Shown piece after piece: positions 1 through 6,298 of a stretch of DNA of 11,477 nt. The DNA is from Candidatus Izemoplasma sp. (GTDB taxonomy: Bacteria > Bacillota_I > Bacilli_A > Izemoplasmatales > Izemoplasmataceae): the NCBI GenBank assembly GCA_007116105.1, contig SKJA01000113.1, forward strand, positions 1-11,477. The letters run 5' to 3'. Positions within the stretch are counted from its first letter, which is position 1; each line of letters opens with the position of its first letter. A program made the translations under genes and the position numbers. Under the pieces are notes generated by a model. That model had not been told where the DNA came from and made no database searches. It worked only from the letters and a program-made list of their open reading frames with translations.

Positions 1-404
1 TCTTCATCGCGCAGCGGTCTTGTGCAAGGGACTGCGCCAAAAAAATAGTCGGCATGCGTGGTACCGTAAGGTTCAATCGCTTTTTGTGCTTGTGCGAAGA
101 TGACGGCCCAGGCAGAGTGTGTGTGAACAATGGATTTAAGGGTCGGGAAGGCTTTATACAGATAACAGTGGGTGGGAGTATCACTTGAAGGGCGATAAGC
201 CCCTTCAATGACTTGACCTTCGAGGTTCACCACGACCATGTCTTGTGCTTGCATCTGTTCATAATCAACACCACTGGGTTTGATGACGACATACCCTGTC
301 GCGTCATCATAGGCAGAAACATTGCCCCAAGTATAGATGACAAGCCCTTGTTTTACGAGTTCTAAATTGGCTTCATACACTTCCTGTTTCAAACGTTCAA
401 GCAT
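1..404 (-). CDS. ulaF: L-ribulose-5-phosphate 4-epimerase, partial (3' end outside window)
   Basis: This cytoplasmic, metal-dependent class II aldolase-fold epimerase converts L-ribulose-5-P to D-xylulose-5-P, the last step of anaerobic ascorbate breakdown. The first 134 residues are present. Visible AraD/UlaF signatures are TWGNVS (25-30), KPSGV (42-46), the phosphate-binding SSDTPTH (73-79), the metal-ligand pair HTH (H94, H96) and GTTHADYFFG near residue 115. These sit one residue before the E. coli AraD numbering. The ATG at 404 overlaps the end of ulaE by 8 bases (ATGCTTGA), and an AAGGA ribosome site lies about nine bases upstream. The sequence alone cannot separate UlaF from AraD or SgbE; the ula neighbourhood decides for UlaF. 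Confidence 0.93.
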   Translation of the reverse strand, partial: MLERLKQEVYEANLELVKQGLVIYTWGNVSAYDDATGYVVIKPSGVDYEQMQAQDMVVVNLEGQVIEGAYRPSSDTPTHCYLYKAFPTLKSIVHTHSAWAVIFAQAQKAIEPYGTTHADYFFGAVPCTRPLRDE

Positions 405-1251
405 GAGACATCATCCTTTCAAAGAGCCATAATCGTGCAGCTTTTAGTCGTGATACTACGTCTTCGAGTGTTTCATTAAGTTGATTGTTGGCCCACATCT
501 CAACCAGAAAGGGTCCTTGATAATTCAAAGACTGCAGTGTCTTGAACAAGGAGACGAAGTTCACCGTACCCTCTCCGAAAGGTACTTCTTTAAAGACAGT
601 CTTTTGCGTGTCTTTGAGATGAATTGCCACCACATGAGCGATGTGATTGGTGAGTTCTTGTTCAGGATGCGGGCTAAACTGTGTGAGATTGCCAAGGTCT
701 GGGTACACCTTTAAATAAGGTGAGGAGACTTGTTCAACGTAACGCATGGCCCGTTCAATTGTCCCCATAAACGGGGTGTCCATGACCTCAAGCGATAACA
801 TAATGTTGTGGCGTTCAGCCAGTTTAGCGGCGTCGATTAAGCCGTTTAAGAAAAACGTTTTGGACGTTTCAGTGCTGTCTTCATAATACACATCATAGCC
901 TGCGAGTTGAATGTTGCGAATGTTTAAGGCGTCAGCGAGCTTGATGGCTTTTTGCATGATGTCATAAGCACGAGCGCGTTTGAGAGGATCGGCACTTCCA
1001 AAAGGGAAGCGACGATGCGCGCTTAAACAAAGACTACGAATGCTGAGGTTGTACTTTTTTAACAGCGGCGTGAGGGTGTTGGTAAGCGTCTCAATCTCTT
1101 CAAGCCGGGAAAGACGAAGATCGCTTTCATCCACACTCATTTCAATGAAATCATAGCCGGCTTGCTTTGCAGCAAAACACTTTTCTTCCCAAGTGAAGCA
1201 GTTTGGTAGTGCTTTTTCATACACCCCTAAAGGGTTTTTTCTTAAGTCCAT
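397..1251 (-). CDS. ulaE: L-xylulose-5-phosphate 3-epimerase (L-ribulose-5-P 3-epimerase)
   Basis: This TIM-barrel epimerase of the xylose-isomerase-like superfamily interconverts L-xylulose-5-P and L-ribulose-5-P. The 284-residue length matches E. coli UlaE. The N-terminal NPLGVYEKALP, IEMSVDESDLRLSRL (36-50), CLSAHRRFP (75-83) and IQLAGYDVYY (114-123) are near-identical to the family. The metal and catalytic residues expected of the family are visible as E155 (SLEVMD), D185 (YPDLGN), H211 (IHLKDT) and E251 (VEMW). The start at 1251 overlaps ulaD by 10 bases. No Shine-Dalgarno sequence is visible before it, so translation probably depends on coupling to ulaD. The stop overlaps the ulaF start. 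Confidence 0.96.
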   Translation of the reverse strand: MDLRKNPLGVYEKALPNCFTWEEKCFAAKQAGYDFIEMSVDESDLRLSRLEEIETLTNTLTPLLKKYNLSIRSLCLSAHRRFPFGSADPLKRARAYDIMQKAIKLADALNIRNIQLAGYDVYYEDSTETSKTFFLNGLIDAAKLAERHNIMLSLEVMDTPFMGTIERAMRYVEQVSSPYLKVYPDLGNLTQFSPHPEQELTNHIAHVVAIHLKDTQKTVFKEVPFGEGTVNFVSLFKTLQSLNYQGPFLVEMWANNQLNETLEDVVSRLKAARLWLFERMMSHA

Positions 1252-1895
1252 AAACGCGTAATTTCGGCTTGAAAAGCCTCTGCGGCTTGAAGAGGATTAG
1301 AAGCATCGCGAATGCTTCGACCTGCGATTATGCAATAGATGGGTAAATCTTTAAACAGCGCCAAATCATGCACTTCTAAGCCGCCTGTGATGGTCACTTT
1401 AAATCCCATGTCCGTCAGGGCGCTTAGTTTATCTAAATCGCTTTGATCCCAGCCTTTACCAGCGGCTTGTGCATCTCTTGAGCGATGATAGACGACTTGC
1501 TCTAAGCCTGCGTCTTTCCAGTTTTTGGCTTGTTCCATGGTCCAATCACCATACAGTTCAATTTGGACATCACGGTCTTCGCCATACGCTTGACCTGTTT
1601 TTTTCATCCCAATCATGGTGTTGACATCCGCTGAGCAAATCGCGGTCATCCAGGTTGCCCCGGCATCAAAACATAGTTTTGCTAGGAGTGACCCAGCGTC
1701 CGCACCTTTAATGTCCGCAAGAATGATTTTTTCAGGGTAAAGTGCTCTTAACACACGCACAGGCTCAATGCCTTCAGCCACATGCAAAATCGTTCCTACC
1801 TCAATCACATCAATCGCATCTTGATATAAGCGCAGTGATTGAAGTGCCTCCACAAGAGAGGTGTTGTCTAAAGCCACTTGTAGTTTTGGTTTCAT
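1242..1895 (-). CDS. ulaD: 3-keto-L-gulonate-6-phosphate decarboxylase
   Basis: This Mg-dependent decarboxylase of the orotidine-5'-phosphate decarboxylase superfamily turns 3-keto-L-gulonate-6-P into L-xylulose-5-P plus CO2. The 217-residue protein has LQVALDN at the start (D10), IEVGT (E32), the superfamily DxKxxD motif as D61-I-K63-G-A-D66, YHRSRDAQAAG (136-146, containing the catalytic-site H137 and R140) and the phosphate-binding TGG plus AGRSIRDA near the C-terminus. Hexulose-6-phosphate synthases share this fold, but the YHRSRDAQAAG block and the operon favour UlaD. An AAAGGAG ribosome site precedes the ATG. A perfect hairpin lies just upstream, between ulaB and this gene. Confidence 0.95.
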   Translation of the reverse strand: MKPKLQVALDNTSLVEALQSLRLYQDAIDVIEVGTILHVAEGIEPVRVLRALYPEKIILADIKGADAGSLLAKLCFDAGATWMTAICSADVNTMIGMKKTGQAYGEDRDVQIELYGDWTMEQAKNWKDAGLEQVVYHRSRDAQAAGKGWDQSDLDKLSALTDMGFKVTITGGLEVHDLALFKDLPIYCIIAGRSIRDASNPLQAAEAFQAEITRLWT

Positions 1896-1914
1896 TCGGT
1901 TTCTCCTTTAGAAA

Positions 1915-1935
1915 GAAGCGGTCAAAGACCGCTTC
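1915..1935 (-). other. Intercistronic hairpin between ulaB and ulaD
   Basis: A perfect 9-bp inverted repeat (GAAGCGGTC / GACCGCTTC) encloses a 3-base loop. Read on the minus strand it begins 6 bases after the ulaB stop and is followed by only TTTC. The short U tract makes it a weak terminator at best. It may act as a partial terminator, an RNA processing site or a 3' stabiliser for the upstream message. Confidence 0.6.
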
Positions 1936-1941
1936 GTATGA

Positions 1942-2226
1942 TTATAAGCTTAACGCTAAACTGACTTTTTCTTTGATTTCGGTTGCACTTAATAAATTGA
2001 TGAGTCCAACGATTTTTGTTTTGTCATTTGAAGCAGGAAAATCTTTAACAAATTGTTGAGACACTAAGACAAGATCGTAGTTGCGTGACATGCCTTTCGC
2101 TTCCCCAATGCTGCAATGATCGACTTTGAAATCAAGACCCAACTCTTTTAACACCTGTTCAATACGCATTTTGATGATTTGGCTTGAGCCCATGCCATTA
2201 CCGCAAGCAGCTAAAACTTTTAACAT
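1942..2226 (-). CDS. ulaB: PTS ascorbate-specific EIIB component
   Basis: This 94-residue cytoplasmic phosphocarrier takes phosphate from UlaC (IIA) and passes it to ascorbate during transport by UlaA (IIC). The N-terminal MLKVLAACGNGMGSS carries the phosphorylated cysteine, C8, in the P-loop typical of lactose/ascorbate-type IIB domains. The size is close to the roughly 100 residues of E. coli UlaB. An AAAGGAG ribosome site lies eight bases before the ATG. The gene lies between ulaG and ulaD, separated from the other two PTS genes, whereas E. coli has ulaA-B-C together. Confidence 0.93.
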   Translation of the reverse strand: MLKVLAACGNGMGSSQIIKMRIEQVLKELGLDFKVDHCSIGEAKGMSRNYDLVLVSQQFVKDFPASNDKTKIVGLINLLSATEIKEKVSLALSL

Positions 2227-2252
2227 AAAAGACTCCTTTCTAACAGTGTTTG

Positions 2253-3314
2253 TTATAGTAATGATTTAAATGGCAGATCTGGTTCAATGGTGAAGCAATC
2301 TTCAAATCCACGAGGGTGATGATACTCGATGTCTAGACGATTGTCAGGATAGATAAACTTTCCGCCAACTTCCCAAATAAATGGGGTGAAGGTATATTTC
2401 ATTCGGTTTTTACGCATGTTCCAAAGCATTAAAATTTCTTTAGGGTCGGCCATAAAGTTTGTCCAAATGTCGTGATGAATCGGAATGATGACATCCGTAT
2501 TTAAACTTTCTGCCATTCTAAGAATGTCAAAACTGTTCACCTTATCGGTCATGCCTCTAGGGTTGTCTCCAAAAGAACCAAACGCGACGTCAATTTTATG
2601 TTCGTTGCCATGTTTTGCGAAATAGTTTGAGTAATGTGAATCACCACTATGATAGACATTTCCGCCATTGGTTTTAAACAAGTAGTTGACCGCTAACTCA
2701 TCCATTTCCTGAACGGGTTGACCTTTTAAGATTTTCCCTTTGGGCGCCGTCACCAACTCCGTGCGATCAAACGATTCAAGGACCACAAGTTCAACTTCTT
2801 TAATCTTAACTGTGTCGCCTGGCTTGACGGTGATTAGCCGTTCTTCGGGAACGCCCCATGAACGCCACAGCTTCGTACAAGCTTCTGGGCCAATGAAAGG
2901 CACACCAGGGCAATTTTGAACGACGGCTGCCGCCACGTTTTCATCAATGTGATCGCCATGATCGTGTGTGGCTAGAAGGGCATCAAGTTTCGTAATCGCA
3001 AACGGATCGATGACCACAGGCACCGCCCGCAGATTTGGTTGAAGTTTTTTAACTCCAATCATCCGCTGGTGTTGATGTTGATCCGTCATTAGCTTGTTCT
3101 TCGAGCTTCTTTTCCCTGTTTTGACCCACAAATCCATTAAGATATTGGTTTGTTGATCGGTTTTAATCCAAATCCCGGTACAACCGAGCCACCACATTGC
3201 AACCTTGTTTGGCTCGACGATGGTTTCGTCAATTTCTTCGTTTAACCACGTTCCCCATTCTGGGAAGGTGCTTAAAATCCATGATTCTCTCGTGATGTCT
3301 TTGATGTTAGGCAT
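2253..3314 (-). CDS. ulaG: L-ascorbate-6-phosphate lactonase
   Basis: This metallo-beta-lactamase-fold lactonase (Mn-dependent in E. coli) hydrolyses L-ascorbate-6-P to 3-keto-L-gulonate-6-P. At 353 residues it is one shorter than E. coli UlaG and near-identical in long blocks, including ITRESWILSTFPEWG (7-21), MWWLGCTGIW (40-49) and the C-terminal CFTIEPDLPFKSLL. The metal motif HDHGDH is at 117-122 (H117, H119, D121, H122), followed by YHSGDSHYSNY around D225 and IPIHHDIW around H280-H281. The start overlaps the ulaC stop by 8 bases, and an AGGAGG ribosome site lies inside the end of ulaC, which implies translational coupling. Confidence 0.97.
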   Translation of the reverse strand: MPNIKDITRESWILSTFPEWGTWLNEEIDETIVEPNKVAMWWLGCTGIWIKTDQQTNILMDLWVKTGKRSSKNKLMTDQHQHQRMIGVKKLQPNLRAVPVVIDPFAITKLDALLATHDHGDHIDENVAAAVVQNCPGVPFIGPEACTKLWRSWGVPEERLITVKPGDTVKIKEVELVVLESFDRTELVTAPKGKILKGQPVQEMDELAVNYLFKTNGGNVYHSGDSHYSNYFAKHGNEHKIDVAFGSFGDNPRGMTDKVNSFDILRMAESLNTDVIIPIHHDIWTNFMADPKEILMLWNMRKNRMKYTFTPFIWEVGGKFIYPDNRLDIEYHHPRGFEDCFTIEPDLPFKSLL

Positions 3315-3768
3315 GTTCTAAATCCTCCTGATTAAATAAGTCTAAGATGGTTTGTTTATCACGGGTGGTTAAGATTTTTTCCACTTGGGCATCATCACCT
3401 AAGACGTTGACAAGCGCCATCATCATTTCTAGGTGTGTGTTTGCGTCGACGCAGCTGAGTGTCACTAAAAGCCGTGCATGAAACTGTGGGTCGTCTTCAA
3501 ATTTTACGGGCTGTTCACAAACGGTGATCGAAAAGCCTACTTTTTTAGCACCTTTTTCGGGTCTTGCATGTGGCATGGCAATGTTGGGTGCAATCACAAT
3601 GTAAGGGCCATGTTCAAGCACGCTGTCAATCATCGCCTGAACATACTCTTCCGACATATACTCTTCACTGACGAGTGCTTGGGCACTCAATCGGATAGCG
3701 TCTTTCCAATCCTCAAATCCAGTTTCGAACCGAACTAAGTTTTCGGTTAATTTAAATCCTTGAATCAT
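3307..3768 (-). CDS. ulaC: PTS ascorbate-specific EIIA component (mannitol/fructose-type IIA domain)
   Basis: This cytoplasmic phosphocarrier accepts phosphate from HPr and passes it to UlaB. I place the start at the ATG at 3768 (MIQGFKL, 153 residues). It has an AGAGGTGA ribosome site, while the in-frame ATGs further upstream overlap the predicted -10 box and start point. In this numbering the phosphorylated histidine is H67 in IAMPHARPE (64-71), with a second conserved histidine, H112, in DANTHLE. The length matches E. coli UlaC. It is the first gene of the second transcription segment (ulaC-G-B-D-E-F), behind its own promoter and operator, and its stop overlaps ulaG. Confidence 0.94.
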   Translation of the reverse strand: MIQGFKLTENLVRFETGFEDWKDAIRLSAQALVSEEYMSEEYVQAMIDSVLEHGPYIVIAPNIAMPHARPEKGAKKVGFSITVCEQPVKFEDDPQFHARLLVTLSCVDANTHLEMMMALVNVLGDDAQVEKILTTRDKQTILDLFNQEDLEHA

Positions 3769-3790
3769 CAAATCACCTCTATCTAATGTC

Positions 3791-3819
3791 ATCATAAGCA
3801 ATTGGTAATCAAATGTAAA
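3791..3819 (-). promoter_or_regulatory. Predicted ulaC promoter (-35 TTTACA, 17 bp, -10 TATGAT)
   Basis: On the minus strand TTTACA (3819-3814) is separated by 17 bp from TATGAT (3796-3791). Both are close to the housekeeping sigma consensus. The predicted start point is near 3784, 16 bases before the ulaC start codon at 3768. The promoter lies in the gap between the HAD gene and ulaC and gives the downstream genes expression independent of ulaA. Confidence 0.65.
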
Positions 3820-3833
3820 TAAAATGGTACACT

Positions 3834-3851
3834 ATTGAACATATGTTCAAT
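3834..3851. promoter_or_regulatory. Operator-like 18-bp perfect palindrome upstream of ulaC
   Basis: ATTGAACATATGTTCAAT is a perfect 18-bp palindrome whose last base overlaps the stop codon of the HAD gene. Its 12-bp core, GAACATATGTTC, recurs exactly upstream of ulaA. In both places the core ends 40 bp upstream of the -10 hexamer, so the centre is at about -58.5. Such a site lies upstream of -35, typical of an activator. The core also matches the half-sites of the Gram-positive LexA box (see findings). No candidate regulator gene lies in the window. Confidence 0.7.
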
Positions 3852-4645
3852 TAGATTAAGCCGAGTTTCTCTAAAATCTCAGCAACCCCATCGTCGTTGT
3901 TGGTGCTGGTCACAAGATCGGCTTTAGCTTTCACATGCGCCACCGCGTTACCCATCGCCACAAACGTCCCCACCGCATCAATCATGCTTAAATCATTTTC
4001 TTGATCGCCAAGGGCCATGGTTTTGCTTTTGTCAAACCCGTACTGTTGGATGATTTCTTTAACGGCTAAGCCTTTGGAGGTGTCCAAGGGGTTCACATCA
4101 AGAAACCCTTTTTGACTTTGCGCAAGTTGCACGGGAAGCGTCCCTAAAAATTGACGCATACGCTGGTAACGTGTTTCATCATGTTCCACGATCAATATTT
4201 TATAGACCACTTCATCTTGATAAGCCTCAAACCGTTTGAAGACAGTTCTTAAGCTTGGGGGATCGTTTTTTTGGAAGTCTTCAAAATAGCGTGTCCGTTC
4301 ATTTTCTTCAGAGTAAATGGCTTCTTCAGTGTAAAGCATCGCAAGATAGCCGTGCGTGTTTGTAAACGCCAAGACCTCTTGAATCACCCCTGAGTCGAGT
4401 GCTTTTGCAAAGCGTGTGGTGTGCGTCAAGGGATGTCCAATGACACTCCCGTTATACAAAATCATGGGACGTGTGTAGTCTAGATCGGTGAGTATTTTTT
4501 TTACCAACTGACCGGGCCGACCGGTTGCAATAAAGTAAGGTATCTTCAATGCTTCTAAACGTTTTAACGCGTCTAGATTGCGGGGTGAGATATGGTGATC
4601 GTCACGCAACAACGTGCCGTCTAAATCAATGAAAATGGCGTCCAT
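3851..4645 (-). CDS. Cof-type HAD-superfamily phosphatase inside the ula locus
   Basis: This 264-residue cytoplasmic hydrolase of the Cof/YidA subfamily (class IIB cap) probably removes phosphate from a sugar phosphate or other small metabolite. All four HAD motifs are visible: DLDGT (nucleophile D7, acid/base D9), ATGR (T41), K191 in TSKG, and GDQENDLSMI (D214, N217, D218). I chose the ATG at 4645, preceded by AGGAGGGG. The in-frame ATG at 4672 lies inside the hairpin loop after ulaA and has no good ribosome site. The gene sits between ulaA and ulaC, so it is probably co-transcribed with ulaA by readthrough. A role in clearing excess ascorbate-pathway phosphates is only inference from position. 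Confidence 0.88.
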   Translation of the reverse strand: MDAIFIDLDGTLLRDDHHISPRNLDALKRLEALKIPYFIATGRPGQLVKKILTDLDYTRPMILYNGSVIGHPLTHTTRFAKALDSGVIQEVLAFTNTHGYLAMLYTEEAIYSEENERTRYFEDFQKNDPPSLRTVFKRFEAYQDEVVYKILIVEHDETRYQRMRQFLGTLPVQLAQSQKGFLDVNPLDTSKGLAVKEIIQQYGFDKSKTMALGDQENDLSMIDAVGTFVAMGNAVAHVKAKADLVTSTNNDDGVAEILEKLGLI

Positions 4646-4661
4646 TAAACCCCTCCTGAGA

Positions 4662-4692
4662 AAATATCCCAAGCATGACGCTTGGGATATTT
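4662..4692 (-). terminator. 13-bp stem-loop between ulaA and the HAD gene; partial terminator or attenuator
   Basis: AAATATCCCAAGC and its exact complement GCTTGGGATATTT enclose a 5-base loop. On the minus strand the hairpin begins 9 bases after the ulaA stop and is followed by TTTTCTC, then immediately by the HAD ribosome site. It has the shape of an intrinsic terminator with a short U tract. It would reduce, not abolish, transcription into the HAD gene, while ulaC onward has its own promoter. Confidence 0.65.
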
Positions 4693-4701
4693 GATTGAAT
4701 A

Positions 4702-6144
4702 CTATTTAAGTGCTGATGGATCAACCGCTACCGAATCATCGATCATGGTTGTGAAGTAATTTTGCTTATGACGCTTGTATTGAAGTTGTGGAATGATTAA
4801 GAACAATGGAATTAAGATGATTGGTACCACGATGCCAAGGACACTGGTTAAGAGTGTGACACCAGTCCATACCGTTGCCCAGTCAAACATTCCCATCCAA
4901 CCAATAACGTTAGGTCCAGCATCGCGTAAGACGGTGAGGACAAGGGCCGAACCGAGAACTTGAATGATGCCAGAGAAGAATGGAATGATTGCCGCAGCGC
5001 GACGTCCGCCTGATTTATTCGCAAAGACAGCAAGTGTCCCGTTATCGAAGAAGAGGGCGATGAAACCTGCAATGATTAAGATTGGAGACTGGATTAAGAT
5101 AAGCGTTGTAATCCCGATCATTTGTCCGAGGAAACCGAAGATGAAACCGTAAGCAGGTGCGTTCGGGCTAAAACCAAAGGTAACGGCGCAGTCCACCGCA
5201 GGTACGGTGTTTGGCAACAGCTTATCGCTGATTCCTTGGAATGAGTTGGTTAACTCAGCGACGAACATTCTGACACCGGTTAAAATGATGGTGATGTAAA
5301 CCGCAAAGAGTGAGGTGGTTTCAAAAATGAAGGTACCCCAGTAATAGCGATTGGTGTCGTAGTTGAAATTGTCTGGTCCGATGACGACCATCAAGGTTCC
5401 AACAAAGGCGGTCATGATGACGACGTTTGCGACGATGTTATCGTTAAGGACAGATAACCAACCTGGTAAATTTAAATCATTGACATCTTTTTCACGGTTC
5501 CCAATTTTCGCACCAAGTTTATAGGCAATCCATGCGCCAAACATTTGTTGGTGTCCAACAGAGAAACCAGCACCACCGGTCACGTCTTGTGTCGCTTCAA
5601 CAACTAAGTTAGAGGCAACAGACCAATAAACACCCATGAGCAATCCTGTGACGATGACGAGGAACCAGCCAACTTCAGCGCCTGTTGCGCCGGTAATGAC
5701 CCAGTAAAGTGCCCATAATAAGACAGCCGACTGTTGATACATGATGTGTCCTGTTAAGAACAGAGCACGGAGTTTGGTGTACTTTTTAAAAGCCACCAGC
5801 GCGATGTTCACAATAAAGGCAATGATCATGACATAACCAACATATTGTAAACTGTTGACGCTGTCGAGCACTTGCATCGCCGAGGTTTGCCCATAATAAG
5901 GGTCGATGACGAATGCAGAAACACCGAAGCGGTCATACACCGCGACGATGATGGGACGGAAGGTTGCGACTAAGCCGCCGGTCCCGACTTGTAAGATACG
6001 GAACCCAACATAGGTTTTAATAAACCCAGCCGCAGCATCGTACCATTTTCGGCCAAGCAGTAAGTAACCGAGAAACACAACGGTTCCGAGTAAAAGGGGT
6101 GCTTGTCCTAAAAACTTGTTGAAAAAATCCAGAATAAAACTCAT
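4702..6144 (-). CDS. ulaA: PTS ascorbate-specific EIIC permease
   Basis: This integral membrane permease brings L-ascorbate across the membrane while UlaB phosphorylates it. The protein has 480 residues (E. coli UlaA about 465) with many hydrophobic segments. Strong family blocks are NAPLLLG-like QAPLLLGTVVFLGYLLL (14-30), TGHIMYQQ (131-138), GFSVGHQQMFGAWIAYK (193-209), LPGWL with DNIV, GVRMFVAELTNSFQGIS and the AVDCA block. The conserved histidine/glutamine pairs of TGHIMYQQ and GHQQ belong to the substrate-binding region of the family. AGGAGG lies six bases before the ATG. It is the promoter-proximal gene of the locus and ends in TAG just before a hairpin. Confidence 0.96.
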   Translation of the reverse strand: MSFILDFFNKFLGQAPLLLGTVVFLGYLLLGRKWYDAAAGFIKTYVGFRILQVGTGGLVATFRPIIVAVYDRFGVSAFVIDPYYGQTSAMQVLDSVNSLQYVGYVMIIAFIVNIALVAFKKYTKLRALFLTGHIMYQQSAVLLWALYWVITGATGAEVGWFLVIVTGLLMGVYWSVASNLVVEATQDVTGGAGFSVGHQQMFGAWIAYKLGAKIGNREKDVNDLNLPGWLSVLNDNIVANVVIMTAFVGTLMVVIGPDNFNYDTNRYYWGTFIFETTSLFAVYITIILTGVRMFVAELTNSFQGISDKLLPNTVPAVDCAVTFGFSPNAPAYGFIFGFLGQMIGITTLILIQSPILIIAGFIALFFDNGTLAVFANKSGGRRAAAIIPFFSGIIQVLGSALVLTVLRDAGPNVIGWMGMFDWATVWTGVTLLTSVLGIVVPIILIPLFLIIPQLQYKRHKQNYFTTMIDDSVAVDPSALK

Positions 6145-6160
6145 AAACTTCCTCCTATTT

Positions 6161-6174
6161 TGTAAACGCTTAAT
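6161..6174. promoter_or_regulatory. Catabolite-responsive (cre-like) site at the ulaA start point
   Basis: TGTAAACGCTTAAT matches 12 of 14 positions of the CcpA consensus TGWAANCGNTNWCA, with the central CG intact; both mismatches are at one end. It lies at roughly +4 to +17 relative to the start point predicted from the -10 box, where cre sites usually repress. This fits repression of ascorbate uptake by preferred sugars, as expected for a PTS operon of a Gram-positive bacterium. Confidence 0.55.
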
Positions 6175-6183
6175 TACTCGTAA

Positions 6184-6213
6184 AGTATAACAGCCAAGTT
6201 GCGAAATTGTTTA
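6184..6213 (-). promoter_or_regulatory. Predicted ulaA promoter (extended -10 TGTTATACT, weak -35)
   Basis: On the minus strand TATACT (6189-6184) is preceded by TGT, an extended -10. Eighteen bases upstream is TAAACA, a poor -35 with 4 of 6 matches. The predicted start point is near 6177, leaving an untranslated leader of about 32 bases. A weak -35 with an upstream palindrome fits an activator-dependent promoter. Confidence 0.55.
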
Positions 6214-6229
6214 CTTTTTTATTAGTTTA

Positions 6230-6241
6230 GAACATATGTTC
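6230..6241. promoter_or_regulatory. Operator-like palindrome GAACATATGTTC upstream of ulaA
   Basis: A perfect 12-bp palindrome identical to the core of the site before ulaC. The 40 bp between it and the -10 hexamer equals the spacing at ulaC exactly. The flanking bases do not extend the palindrome here (A on both sides). Confidence 0.7.
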
Positions 6242-6260
6242 ACATGGTTACAAAAGTTCA

Positions 6261-6290
6261 ATAAAAAAAGAAAGCCTTGAAAGCTTTCTT
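6261..6290 (-). terminator. Rho-independent terminator after the 6299-6940 gene
   Basis: On the minus strand AAGAAAGC and GCTTTCTT form an 8-bp stem around a 7-base loop, followed by TTTTTAT. The stem begins 8 bases after the stop codon of the gene at 6299. It insulates the ulaA promoter from upstream transcription. Confidence 0.8.
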
Positions 6291-6298
6291 CTAAGAGG

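Noticed and set aside
2241..2255. TAACA-GTGTT-TGTTA hairpin at the ulaG stop codon as a terminator
   Set aside because: A 5-bp AT-rich stem without a U tract, immediately before the ulaB ribosome site, is too weak to support.
4848..5072. Minus-strand open frame inside ulaA in another frame
   Set aside because: It lies wholly within the strongly conserved ulaA and has no own ribosome site or family match.
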